NCBI GenBank assembly: GCA_947579665.1
Contig: OX388343.1
Coordinates: 87,772,254 to 87,836,253, forward strand
Length of the DNA: 64,000 nucleotides
Source: Sympetrum striolatum
Taxonomy: Eukaryota > Arthropoda > Insecta > Odonata > Libellulidae
Direction of reading: 5' to 3'
In this document: positions 1 through 11,972 of the stretch, piece after piece
How the letters are laid out: the number at the start of each line of letters is the position of its first letter
Position numbering within the stretch: the stretch's first letter is position 1
The notes under the pieces: model-generated
Seen by the model: only the letters and a program-made list of their open reading frames with translations
Told to the model about the DNA's origin: nothing
Databases searched by the model: none
Made by a program: the position numbers and the translations under genes

Positions 1-950
1 TTTTTTTCTCTCGTAAATTTTCATTTCATATCACCTTGCTTTGTCGCTTAGCGCAATCATTATAATTCAATCCCCATAACATCGCCTATTCCAAAAATAC
101 GGTGAATTGCAAATTCTGATTCAAACCCTATCCCAAACCTTTCGAGCGAGCAATATCAATCCTCAATAAGCATAAAAAAACGTGGAATCCAAATAATCCT
201 CGGTTATTTCATCAACCACGAGCACGTCTTCACGCACAACATCTCCCGCAATATTTCCAGAAATCTCATAAAAAAGAGGGGCGCTATATAAATCCGAGGT
301 AACGCAGAACCTATTAGACGCATAATACAACCGAACTCACGTACTATGAGGGTGGAAAAGAGAAATAAAACCCGTGGGAAAAGATTGAGGCACATAATAA
401 AGAGATTCCAGGGAAGGGAATTAGCGAAAAAAATCCCGTTGCCCCTCGGGTGTGGTATGCGGTAATAAAAGAGATTGAAGTGCGGAATGTGGAAACAGGC
501 CCTCGAAGGAGATTGGCGAGTTATTCTTCTCTCAGCACTTATCACGATGCGGAGGGATGCACGATCAGCACGATTCGGGGATACAATAGGGCGATAGGGG
601 TTAAGGGTACGTGAGAGGAGGTGTAGAGGGAAAATGGTGGCTTAAAGAAAATCGAAGGGGTAAATAATGTGCAGCGTCGAAGTGGGTGGCGAAGGAAATG
701 ATTTCTTCGAGGAGGCCCAAGAAGTCGATTTCATTCCTTATAAATCGCTACCACAGTTTGATGTATGGAGTGTTTTTCATTTGACTTTTGTTACGGGAGA
801 GAAGGAATGTTTCTTTAACTTTATCCACTCACACGATTTTGGTTCACGGAGTAAAGAAAAGGTAATCTGCTTTAAGCCTGAGGACCCCTCTTCCCCATCC
901 AAGGATTGTTGTGACTAATGATGGACGGTTTATCCCTTTACAGCACGCTG
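1..950. other. Non-genic sequence at the left edge
   Basis: AT-rich sequence with a moderately GC-richer patch at about 200-900. Open frames on both strands, including an 83-codon one at 667-918 (+) and a 113-codon one at 204-545 (-), show no recognisable domain. They have no convincing splice context and are probably chance. No RNA gene or transposon end was recognised here. Confidence 0.4.
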
Positions 951-1009
951 ATAATAATAATAATAATTAAACCTCTTTATTCGGGCGATATTGGTCTCTT
1001 TTTCCATCT
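951..1009 (-). repeat. LINE/SINE-type 3' tail, copy 1
   Basis: Read on the minus strand this runs from a GATGGAAAAAGAGACC stretch through CGCCCGAATAAAGAGG into a (TTA)n run. The order is a purine-rich stem, then a TC(A/T)C(G)CCC core, then AATAAAGA, then a TTATTATT tail. Five other copies in the window show the same order. Loss of everything 5' of the tail is typical of heavily truncated LINE insertions or of a SINE that borrowed a LINE tail. Confidence 0.6.
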
Positions 1010-4000
1010 TATTCACCGTCATAAATCATACAATAATTAAATAAAAGAGATAGTATAAAAACAAAATTGGAAAAATCGTGGATGAAAAAAACATAAACAG
1101 ATTCTAAAAAAATGCATCCACTAGAGGAAAACCCCAACTAATAAGGAGGGTGAGAAAACCCTGCGCAAACCTGTCGATATTATTACCGATAGAACTTATT
1201 AAAAGAATAGAAGAAACATGATAAAATATATAAATATACTATCGACAAGTAAATTTATGCGATACATCAATGAGCATAGTCGCGTTATCATTTAAATAAT
1301 TGTAATCAATTTACATAATACTATAAAGAAGATAAATATGTACGTAAATTTGCACCTATGCGGTATGATAATAGATTTATACATATTATAAAAATATGAC
1401 TGATACAATACATACAGTATACAGTCAAAATTGAATTGAATATAGACATTAAAATATCTCTATATTCTCTATGTATATAGATAAAAACGCCCAAAAGAGA
1501 GAAACACGACAAATGAAAAAGAAAACCCCTGTGTACTTTTCCACAACAGATACTGATCAGAATGAAAGCCTTAAAGTTGGTTTCGAATGGAAAACACTGT
1601 GCCGATATAAGTGAAACTCATAGAAAAAGTTTCCTCGCTGCACAACCACCTTAAAGTTCAAACCAGCCTCCGGATAAAATACGTTAAAGACAGATTATAA
1701 ATTGTTGTCTACGGATCGAATTTGCATCATAAATATTGTATAGTTCTCACTTTACAGATTATTAAACGTTAACATATTTTAAATATTTACTCATAACAGA
1801 TTAAAATCGCAGTCCGATAAAACACAGACATTAAACGTGACGTACAGATATTTTAAATTCTACGAGTTATTTGTTTTCTTCACAATTATGTTTCCTTTGC
1901 TAACTTTTACCATATGTACCATAATTTTGAGGTTACCATAGTTTTGAGTTTAATTATTTGTCAAGTTTGTTCTACCTTTCACATCTCACATTAACTTTTA
2001 TCCGCAATCATAGCAATTATTCTCTATTAGGATCAATACGGTCATTATTACCGACTCAATCAGCAGAGTGGAACTAGAATATGTGAGAGTTGAATCCAAA
2101 AGAGAGCAGAAAAACTTTAAGCGAGGGCAGAAGAACTGATGGAAATGACTGGAGAAAGCGTGGGAGTTAGAATCTAAGACCTCTCTTCGAAATTGATTCG
2201 AGTGCTGATTAGAATTCGAATCGCGTAAACCGATTCAATAAGACATTCGAATAAGAATGAACTTTGATATGCTCAGGCTCTGAATTAGAGGCTATTCTAA
2301 ATTTCTGTAGGAAAAAGGTTCGGTGCCTCTCCAGCACATTATGCTTTGAGAGCAGACAAAAAACAAAAAATTATGAAGTCATCAGTCTTAAGATAGGCTA
2401 GAATACGTCTCTGTTGGTTCCATTTCTTTCTAGTTTCTACGAGACCCAGCCAACGCATATGAACTGAATTCAATAAGGCTTGACGAAGATGAATAACATT
2501 GCTTAGAGTCACTCATACCTCATTCACATCATCATATCCATGAACAAGGCATACGAGCTCTCAGGCACAGCGTTCAAAGAACGAGAAAGTGAAAAAATCG
2601 ATGTCTAAGAAAGAAATATCGTTCCTCACGATTTTATGGTCCTCATAAATACTGGAAAGTTTTTTCATTCGAAAATAAGGCTATTACAAGGTACTAAACT
2701 CACGTTTTCTTTTATCCTCCTTTCACCGTGTTACAGCGGGTACGTAACCAACACGTGCTGCCTGCACGTATCCTTTATTGCCATTGCGTGACCGTTGTGT
2801 AAGAAAACGTGCTTTTATAATGGCTACTCCTAACATATATCTCTCCAGTTCTTTTCACCTTATTCAGCAAGGTAACAATCTGACCCATTATCTCCTCTCC
2901 GTCTTTGGAGAACAACCGAAAAATTTACAACGCCAACCAAATCTAGTTTTTAAAAAGAATCTTCCAATTATTACAAACAGACATAAAATAAGATCTAATG
3001 CACAGGAGTTATTTTAACAAAAAAATGCTTACTGGGAGCTTCATCTCAAAAGAGAGATATGTTGCATTTATTATCATAACAGTACATTGTCAACCGGAGA
3101 ATGTAATAATTGCCTAGGTACTTTTTCTAAATAACCTCCTTAGCTTTTCTGGATTAACCTACCATTTCGGAAGACAAAAATTGAAACACAGAGTAGGAAG
3201 ATTCTTTGAGATTAATCAGTCAGCATGTGGAAATCTATGAAATATTTTGTTTCATTTTCAGAAAAGAGATAAAATGGAGCTATTACGGTGCCACAGAGAA
3301 GGTAAAACACAAACGGTTTTGGAATATTTTATCTAATGATTACCTAATTGCTGATATCGATCATGAACTACTTTTAGTTATAATGCATTGGTGTAGAAAT
3401 TATAATATTACATGCGAAAATTTGTATAGCATATAAAGTATAAATAAGGAACAATAATTATGAATTATTATATGAAGTAACATATTTACAACGTCCCTGG
3501 AACATTCGATTATTGCAGAGAAGGAAGGCATTTCAAATGAAGAGAAAATCTGCTCAGAAAATAGCAAACGAGAATTGATGAAGGCGATTGGTAAGCCCAT
3601 AAAAGAACGTTCAATTTGACAAAAATTGAGATTCTCGAACTCCAATGAACAAGAGTATATGGTCACCATGAAATCGATAGCTGTATGCGAATGAATGAGC
3701 AACTGCGGAGTTATAGGGTATAAGGAATACTGTAAAGAGATATTTACATCAATGCGAGAAATATATTGTAATTATCTTCATAATCTGAGGTTACTAAATT
3801 GCTCATAAATTTCAACCACTATTTCCAAAATTGAAGCTTAAGAGAATCCTCCTGATAAATGAAACAAGCCTTGAGGCTCGATACCTGGAAGTAACTCTAG
3901 GATGCAAATTAAATAACTTCGTTAGAGCTGATGCGAGACATTGCATTTTCCATTAGCAATCAAGCGTCAACAAGAACTCCTCAGGTACAAAAGAGGTTTT

Positions 4001-6020
4001 ATGATATAGAACTTATTATCGTTCTGTAATGTCCCATAATGAGTGTACATGATGTAACTAGTGGAATGCAAAGGGGGACAATTAAACGTTGGAAGACAAT
4101 TAGGAAAGACAAGAGAGTGATTGGAGGATGAGAATGATTATAAGATGAAAATGGATTCATCAGTCTCACGCTCAGTTAACAACAACAACAACCTTTCTAT
4201 ACAAAAGAGAAGCTGAATCTGGTTTCTAAACTGATACCATCCGAGCTTAGAAACATCCTCCGTGAAGTTATTCTATTCTCCCAATGGCTAAATGTCATTA
4301 AAAAGCTCCATCCAAACTGATGCTGTGTTCGAGGATTATTGTTTGTTTGGGTGGATAAAATTTTCACTCCAATCGAAAATCGAAACAAGTGGTTCATTAT
4401 AACCCTTAAAAATATTAGTGGCATTATTATACAGCAACGATACAGTATTGAAAAAGTACAATAAATAATAAATATATAAACTAATATATAAAATTGTATG
4501 ATGAAGTATTCTTGGTATCAAAAATATCATTCAAACTATTCTCTCTCGAGAAAAGTAACGTCTATCCAATAAATAGCATTAAACTCATTGAAATACTTTC
4601 TTTAAAAGATAAACAACTCACTGCCTCACAGCTAAAGAGGTCATACTACTTCAGGTCAGGTGTCCCATTTCTCTGCTTTGGACTATTCCACCATCTTTGA
4701 AAATAGGGTAAAGTGTTCTTTTGCCTTACGTAAATAACCGAATTGAGGAATACTTTTCTGGTAGATAGTCCCCCCTTTTTTCCAGCTTCACTTAAAAAAG
4801 AGATCAACAGAAAATGCAATGGATGAAAGTAAAAGTCTAGAGACGCATAAATATGCGTAATATTTCCTTTTTAATGCAACAAAATTTTCATTCAGTTTGA
4901 CTCATTATTAAATTAGCAATATCACAAATAAAAATTTATTAGCAAGAATTATAGCATCGAGGATACGCACATATTGATTTATAATTTGCATATACAGATG
5001 GAATCCTCAAGTAACTATTTATTTATGGGATATTTACCCATCGGAACAAACACTTGACAATCCTCCCCATTATCTTAAATTAGCTTCCAGATTTTGTCAA
5101 CGATCCTTTTTGTCATAAAATTTCCTTTTTTCCCTTCTTCGGACACTAACTCTCCATCGTGCTGATCCATGGAGTCCTCGAGCAGCCGCTTTATCGCCCA
5201 CTTCATATCAGATAACTACTCCTTCTTAAGCTCATGTATTACGTGTAATCTTTTACCTCCCGATTTACTCCCACCCTCCAAATTGCCTTTGAGACAAGAT
5301 TTATAAAGGCTATTCTTTTCTTGAATGAATTCCCATTCGCTCGATAGCTTTTCTCCACCTCGGAATTACGATTAACTTATGTTCACATAAATTATTCTTA
5401 ATGTCTTTATATGTCCACTTAATTTTGCTGAAATCTACTTCACGTGCTGGTTTCGAGGATTGTCCAAATACAATAGGTCTGTCGGAGGCGGTATTATGAT
5501 GGATGAAGAACTTCCTATCCGAAAGATGGCTTTGGATAACTTACACAGGACATAAAAACGACAGATTTCCTCTTCGTTACTAAGTAAATATTTACATTGC
5601 TCTCCCGAAACGTCTGTTTGGCGGGTTGAGGCTTAATTTGTAACTTTTTTCCCTAGCTGTACATATTGAAGTGAGTAACAATACCAATCTCAAACATACT
5701 TTTATTCTGACTATTTTTATTCCAAGAGAGATAAATAGGGCCTTAATGCATCAACCAAAAAATACGTAGATTAAAATCCCGAATTTACCTTCCGAACTGT
5801 CCCAGATATAAACAAACGCGACCATTGTGTGTTTCTATTTACAGAAGCCATACGTAACAATGGCAATGAACGAATGACGCGCTCAACAGTGCTAATAATC
5901 GATAAACGATTAAGAAAAGAGTGAAATGATTAATTAAGCACGTTCCTGCAAACCGAGAGAGGCTTTCACATATTTTCGTACACGTGGAGCCGCAGTGGCA
6001 TTTTTATATTCGTATTCCAT
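1010..6020. other. Gene-free AT-rich stretch
   Basis: No protein domain, RNA gene or transposon terminus was recognised in this 5 kb. It contains a short (AAC)n run near 4,178-4,193 and several AT-only segments. The short open frames (up to 100 codons at 3,400-3,702, minus strand) look random. Confidence 0.4.
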
Positions 6021-6023
6021 CCT

Positions 6024-6042
6024 CACGTGACGTCATCCGGAA
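6024..6042. promoter_or_regulatory. Composite E-box / CRE / ETS-like site cluster
   Basis: Within 19 bases there is a CACGTG palindrome (6024-6029), overlapped by a perfect CRE palindrome TGACGTCA (6028-6035), followed one base later by CCGGAA (6037-6042), an ETS core. The next 150 bases are GC- and CpG-richer than their surroundings. Such packed sites are typical of promoters or enhancers for bHLH-ZIP, CREB/ATF and ETS factors. No adjacent exon could be shown, so the regulatory role is inferred from motif density only. Confidence 0.4.
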
Positions 6043-8884
6043 CAAAAAAAGGAAGATTCCGCGGCGAGGGATTGTCTGCGTTACAAAAAGGGACCGACGA
6101 GGATTTTAATTCGTGAGGATCAAAGGATTGTTCTCGTTCTTTTGTAAAACCGTAAATAATGCAACAAACCGATTTTCGGAGCGCGTAACAAGGGGCAATA
6201 AGAGAAACAATCGAATAAAGCACCGCGGAAAACATTCCCAAAGGAAAAAAAAACATGGTGACAGGATAACCATGGTTTTTTATGGTTATTTTATTCGATG
6301 ATATTTTTTATCGTGGAATAAACAGAAAAATTTCCCTTCTGACATTGGAAATTCTTTCGTTCAAAGTAATTATGTATGACAAATATTATTTTTGACACAA
6401 ATCCCTCTTTTATACGAAATAAAAGAACGCAATATAATACAATAATCAGAGATTTTTTATAAATATCTAATTTTCTAACTTCTTGTATTGTTGAGTGATA
6501 CACGAGAAAAGCACCAGAGATATAAAGGCCATGGAGGTTTTCTGGCTTCTCAGAAAAATAAACCGACTGTTCAAGCTAAAGGTCAGATCAGTCGCTAAAT
6601 AATCGCGGTATCATAGGTATACGTGCTTCAAAATTCTTCACAGAATACATTTAACGCATTTTGCGAAGATATTGCCACGAAAAATGTAAAAATTCACGAC
6701 ATGATACGCTAATATTCTCTGAACATCGCCTTGGTTCGAATCCAGGTAATTCAAAACTACCATCAGAAGAGTGCATGGAGGCCACTGATATCGCTTTATA
6801 GACTACCACTCTTTTCTGTGATGCAATCCAACTAGAGATATTTTCTTGCAAACAAGAGGGAAAATGGGTGGTATCCAAAGGGAAAACACAAATAAACATC
6901 TTATTCCTGCAATTAAATTCAATTTCAGTTAACTGAAGCGGAAACTACGATCAGATGAACTAGGTAATATTCAGCAATATTTTGATTTTTAAACAATTAC
7001 CTTTAAGCACAAAATGAAACGTATTGACCTCAGTGAATACATAGCAAATTATGAGGTAGTTGCGATAATCTCAACAGCTACCGATGAAAATAAGTTTAGG
7101 ATATTTCAAAGAAAAACAATAAAGAAAATATGTGACCAGAACCATATCTACTGAAGGAATAGTGGATTAATTGATGATGAGAATATATTACGTTTTAGTA
7201 TGAGTGCAAAATAACAGCTGGTTAGAGAAACTTGAATAAATTGAAAATAGGAGCAAAAAAGCATACGAATATAACAGTAAAGATGCCCACAGGAAAATTT
7301 GAACGACCTTAGAAAAGATGGAAGATGACGTTAACGACCTAAAAGGGCCTTAAGGGTTGAAAAGAAGATTAAGGCAATCCTGGGAAGATACTACAAAAAA
7401 GACAAGCACTGAGATATGGCGCAGAGGGATGAAGAAAATAATTCATTGAGATATACGATGAATGTTTTATGCATGAAAATTTAAGCTACCCCGTTAGGGG
7501 AGCGCAATGAAGCTAAGTTTTACGCAAGTCAGGCTCTTGGATTTAATAGAAAGCTAATTATCGCATAATATAAAATCATTAATTCATTCGATGTTCACAT
7601 CTCAGATTCAATGATTCACATCATAAAGTGGAAATAAAATGAATATTTACGTAGCTTCCGTTCGTTCTCAATATTACTGCCGGACTTTCCCGACAGATAA
7701 ATAGCTCACAGCCAACAACTCACTTTTGGGGCAGAGGCTGTCATGGCAACAAGACAAACAATGCCCCCTCACAGCAGACCCAAAGTCGAAGAACTAGAAG
7801 CCTAACTTATTCCGTTACAATTTAATGCAAACATTGAAATTTTTCCAGAACGGCGCATTCAAATCCTCTTAAGATTAAAAATATAGATAGAGATTACGAT
7901 TCGAATACGAAATGCAAACATTTTCCCGAATAAAAAAAACGTACGAGAACTTTTGGCTTGGCAAACAAAACCTTTTCGCTACGGAGGATCAGGGCAGTAA
8001 ATCTCCTTTCCGCTGAATTTTCTTTCGAAAGCAAAAAAAAGGACCGCCAAGTCCTCCGACCAAGAGCAAGGGAGAGACGTATCGATCCCAAAGCGGGAGA
8101 GCCGAAAAATGCGCTCTTTCCCACGAACCCTTTAAAGACTCTTCGGATTACGCGTCGATGGGGCGGATTAGCCCTCCGGAGGAACCCGCCCACCGCAACA
8201 CATCCCGAAAAATGTTCTTCCCAGAATTCCCTGCACCGATAAAAAACCGCGTGTTTCCGCTCCACCTTTTCTTCATCAACAGGTCGGAAGGGCCCGAGAA
8301 AGGTCAGGGGGAGGCAGGGCCGGCTGCAGACTGCGGGGGAGAGAGCTGCCCCAGGGCCTAGCCTATTCCTGGGCCGTCAATACTAGAATGTGGGAATGCG
8401 CAGGGGTGGATTTGTAGGGAAGATCAGATCGAATAGCACTCATTGCTCAAAGATACCCCTTATTATATGAAATGCACAAATTTAGGCACCACGGAAAAAT
8501 CATTCGCTGCTTCGGGATAAAATTTAAGCATTGAATAACCATAAGTGATTTTTGGTCAATTAAATATATTGAGTATGAACTACAGGAAAATATTAAGAAT
8601 CTAAAATGTGAACATAAAAATCCTAAAAGTAAACAACAATTATATTATTTTGAAAAATTAATTCTAAAATGCTGTCACCACGCTATTGTCTAACTACGGC
8701 GTAAACAAGTTAATATAATTAATTAATTAACATTATACATAATCAAAATACATTAATGAATGAAATATAATACATTAATTGAAGAAATTAAATAAATCGA
8801 TAAAATCACAATTAATGCATATTAGTATAGAAGATTTCCAACAATTAAAATGAAAGAAACATACTATACCAAAAGAGGGTGAGG
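6043..8884. other. Gene-free stretch with a GC-rich patch at 7.9-8.4 kb
   Basis: Mostly AT-rich and featureless. At about 7,950-8,400 GC and CpG rise sharply, and frames of 94-123 codons open on both strands, which is expected of GC-rich DNA without stops. The translations are arginine/proline-rich and low in information, with no recognised domain. A CAGGGCCGGC string at 8,315 resembles a hAT terminus, but no partner end or target duplication was found. Confidence 0.35.
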
Positions 8885-8952
8885 ATGGTGACAGAAGTCA
8901 CAGACATCATAGATAAATTAGATCGCAGTCGGATGGCCATAAGGCGAGAAGA

Positions 8953-9118
8953 AATTGCAACAGTTGGAAATCAGCAGTTCTCAACTGGACACCCAAAGTT
9001 GTGAAGACCGAAGGAGAGAGACGTCATCAATTACTTAGAGGTAACAAGACAAAGAGAAGTTCAAATTAGAGAGAATTGGAAATCACTTTATGGAGGCCTA
9101 CATCCGATGCCGGATTGA
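8953..9118 (+). pseudogene. LINE ORF2 C-terminal remnant, copy A
   Basis: An upstream frame reads NCNSWKSAVLNWTPK. A second frame (9008-9118) ends with RENWKSLYGGLHPMPD and a stop. This resembles the C-terminus of non-LTR retrotransposon polyproteins, where a W(T/N)P segment is followed by a basic stretch and a DR..W..LVGGL-type ending. A second copy at 38.2 kb on the minus strand shares both the NSW.SA.LN segment and the terminal GGLHPM.D-stop. Copies A and B differ in frame, so at least one indel separates the blocks. After the stop comes a TGATG-rich simple repeat (about 9,122-9,145), as at the ends of RTE-like elements. The reverse-transcriptase domain itself is absent. Confidence 0.55.
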
Positions 9119-9277
9119 AATTGGCTGATGTTGATGCTGATGATATTCCATTAAATATTATGTAGAATAACTCAACACAGGTAAAGCTATTTCTATTTGG
9201 AAGTAAAACACAAGAACTCCTACATCGAACCATTAATGTTAGTAAGGAAAATAACACTTTGTCTTAGTTCTACAGGA

Positions 9278-9312
9278 TAGTTTATTGTGCGACCGGTTTC
9301 GACTAAGGTCTA
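9278..9312 (+). repeat. ACCGGTTTCG-type repeat motif
   Basis: The segment contains GCGACCGGTTTCGACTAAGG, followed by TCTAGTC, which can pair with GACTA to form a short hairpin. An ACCGGTTTCG core followed by a short palindrome recurs in many arthropod transposon non-coding regions. Here it lies 160 bases downstream of a LINE remnant. The family cannot be assigned. Confidence 0.3.
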
Positions 9313-10770
9313 GTCAAGTTATGGAGTTCCACACAGTGACAGCTTCGTCAATTGATTTTATTACGAACCTATGATATTTGAAAAGGTTTGGCATTGCGAA
9401 CTGTTAAGTACCGGTTCATGAAGACACCCATACGGACGAGGGCCTCAGCTAGCGCTTAGTGCACTTGATTATAAATCCGCCCCTGGGAATAGAACAGTTG
9501 AGTCACAAACTTGAAAAGCAGTAAAAATGGATATTTGTATCGTATTCATTGGTAAAACGAAGACTAAATACGATAAGAATTAATGACAACCGAATGGAGA
9601 TAACAAGGATAGAAAATTATTAAAGCTATATATTATTAACAAATGATAAGGGCAAACAGGAAATTTAAGGATTTTCAAATGAGAATGAGTAATCACATAT
9701 ATCAGAGACACATAGAGCATAAAACATTATTTATTTATTTCGCGTGAGTAAATTGATATATATATATATATTTATCGTAAATCTGTAAAATAAAGGCAAC
9801 TCTCTAATAAGTAGCACATTCTTAGTAATAGTAATCTTGCAGCATGGTCCCTAGATTACAAGATACCGATCTCAACGTGCTCAAATTTCTTTAAATTTAA
9901 ATTTCATAGCACTGATTTTTTTGTACAGGACTCCTTTTTATGTACAAATACGTACACGTGCCTGCTTTCTACTCCACTTCAATCGTGATCATTCACACTG
10001 CAAAAGACTACACTAATTGTGCACGACCACATAGTGTGAGTACATTGAAATTGCTATCAGATATGCATAAACTTCATTTGGCACTGAATGTAAGGGTAAA
10101 TCGAAATAAAATTGAAAACAGAGGTAGGTGATAGTTAGGAAGGATCTAGACTCAGAAACCAAAGGACCCAGAAATTGTTTGTAAGCGTCAAAAAAGAAAC
10201 CCAACAATTAAGAAGGCTAAACGTAACAAACATAGCGCTACGCAACAATAATCGATGCTACAAAAGCCGAATTGTGAGTTGAGGAAGTCAACAATTACGA
10301 GGGCGGCAATTGTTGCGTCAGCAGGGCCTCGAAGCCGCTTCGGTATTGAGGCGATCATCAAATGAGCCGCAAGGGGGGGACACTTTAGGGGGAACCAGAT
10401 GAAAAAGAGAAGCACGGAAATCGCATCGATTCGTATGCATTGCGCCACGTGAGGGCATCGAAATTGTTTACCCACGTGAGCGGAATGCATCTGCATAAGT
10501 GATTGCTCCGTAATCTGCCCCCGCAGGTGTGGTAGAGATTGCTTACACCGTGCGTCCTCGAATCGGTCTATTACTACCCCGTTCTGCGTCCCATCCGTGC
10601 CCTCTCTTTGCAGATTGTAATAAGGCCAGCTTGTGAAGCCAGAGCACGTAGGCTTTCAAAGAGAACTATCACGAAAATTAGCCTGCTTCTCTCATTAAAG
10701 GCGTTACAGGTAAATCATGCTTTATCAATCAATATAATTTTAATTATCCTTGCCATTATAACTATTATAG
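9313..10770. other. Gene-free stretch
   Basis: AT-rich with an (AT)n tract near 9,757-9,772. A GC-richer patch at about 10,240-10,560 gives a 102-codon minus-strand frame without a recognisable domain. Nothing else was identified. Confidence 0.35.
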
Positions 10771-11423
10771 AAACTTCAGAATAGAGCAATGAGAGTAATT
10801 CTAAAATGTGGAAAGCTTACTCCAATTAAATCCATGTTGAATGCTCTGCAGTGGATGTCCATAGAAGAGAGAACTTCACTACATGTATTAGAATTGGTCC
10901 ACAAAATGGTGTATAAAAGAGTGCCAAGGTATTTAAATCAGGAGTTAACATTTACTTATAGCCACCACCATTACGATACACGACAAACGTTTGACTTAAA
11001 AATAAAAAAAACATACTACAATTTTTTCTAGAAAGTCATGAATGAATGATGGACCTAGTTTATTCAATAGTCTTCCTGAATGGGTCCGCAGAATTGAGAA
11101 TGGAAGAATTTTTAGAAGAGAATGTATCAGGATTGTAAAAGAAACTAGGGAATAATGGTTGAATTTGAAATTTAATTTAATTTAAAGAAATGTATAGTTT
11201 TTTCCTTGTATGTTTTAAAATCTGTACAATTGTGTATAATTATGTGTAATTATGTGTATTGTGTGCACATAAAGTATTAAGTTAATGAAATTTATATGCA
11301 AGACTTTGTAAGATTGATGTATATATATATTCTTTTTTACTTGTACTTTTACTTGTAATTCTCATTTGTACTTATTAGAATGTATTTCTAAATAAATCTA
11401 CTACTACTACTACTACTACATTT
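10771..11423 (+). mobile_element. 5'-truncated LINE (CR1/L2/jockey-like) with 3' UTR and (CTA)n tail
   Basis: The insertion begins inside the end of the reverse-transcriptase polyprotein, runs through a stop and an approximately 240-base AT-rich 3' UTR, and ends in AATAAAT followed by a (CTA)n tract at 11,398-11,420. The left boundary is abrupt: a stop codon in the same frame (10,768-10,770) sits one codon before the first recognisable residues. This is the usual product of abortive target-primed reverse transcription. I did not find a clear target duplication. Confidence 0.75.
10774..11155 (+). pseudogene. LINE ORF2 C-terminal fragment (post-RT region), frameshifted
   Basis: The frame opens with LQNRAMRVILKCGKLTPIKS and continues through a leucine/basic block (ML.ALQWMSIEERTSLHVLELVHKM) to about 11,030. 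This matches the usual region after the reverse-transcriptase palm in CR1/L2/jockey-type LINEs: LQ.RA.R.I, then a LGW..LE.R..L..L.L.HK pattern. After a frameshift (frame 1 to frame 2 near 11,030-11,050), GPSLFNSLPEWVRRIENG continues to a stop at 11,153-11,155. G.K.WN.LP..IR is the normal end of these proteins. All catalytic motifs lie upstream of the truncation and are missing, so this is a dead copy. Confidence 0.8.
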
Positions 11424-11849
11424 AATTGTGGATAATTAATTACATTATAGTAGCTTATTAATCTCAATCTTTAAGGCCTCCATTACTTAAATCGCATTTC
11501 CGAAAGCGATAGACCCTCCGTCTACTATTCTTCTTCTTCTGTCTTTTCAGGTAAATGACATCCGTGGTCAACCAACAAGAAATTTACCCAACAATATTGG
11601 TCAGCAATTATGTAACTAGTGATATACCTGCTTGTATTTATTTCCATCTGTGTTTTCGCGGATTTTGTTCGCTCCCCTTCTTGTGTGAGCGTTTTCCCGC
11701 ACAGTGGGTTTTTCTCCGAAAGCCTTCAGCCAAGGAGTTTTCCCCACACCCCAATTCTATTATTTTTTTACCTCTTCTTTTTATTTTCTTTATATATATA
11801 TTTATATTGTTTTTCCACCTTTTTTGTAATTAAAATTAGTTACCCTTAA
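11424..11849. other. Interval between two LINE pieces
   Basis: An AT-rich interval with a pyrimidine-rich run at 11,760-11,830. A 92-codon frame at 11,555-11,833 has no recognised domain. It could belong to the body of the element whose tail follows at 11,850, but the other tail copies have unrelated upstream sequence, so this is unproven. Confidence 0.3.
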
Positions 11850-11972
11850 TGGTTAGGTGTAAGAGAGCCTAATGGTAAGAGATAGTAAGAGAGTGTAATG
11901 GGTACTCTTAGGTGTAAGAGAGTGTAATGGGCCTAACCTCGCCAAGTAAAGAGTTTTTATTATTATTATTAA
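11850..11972 (+). repeat. LINE/SINE-type 3' tail, copy 2, with internal reiteration
   Basis: Begins GGTTAGGTGTAAGAGAG and repeats a GGTGTAAGAGAG..AATGG unit imperfectly three times. It then reads CCTAACCTCGCCAAGTAAAG and ends in a (TTA)n run. The reiterated unit just 5' of the CTCGCC core is also triplicated in copy 5 (33,131). This suggests slippage-prone sequence in the parental element rather than independent microsatellites. Confidence 0.6.

Noticed and set aside
204..545. 113-codon minus-strand frame near the left edge
   Set aside because: Rich in hydrophobic and rare residues in no pattern, no domain, no splice context; frames of this length are expected by chance in 64 kb.
6733..6743. 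B-box match GGTTCGAATCC
   Set aside because: No A-box at the right distance and no SINE-like flank; a lone 11-mer is insufficient for a tRNA or SINE call.
7894..8361. Overlapping frames of 67-123 codons on both strands
   Set aside because: All lie in a GC-rich patch where stops are rare; arginine/proline-rich translations with no recognised domain.
8315..8400. CAGGGCCGGC hAT-like terminus
   Set aside because: No inverted partner end and no target duplication; GC-rich context makes the string less informative.
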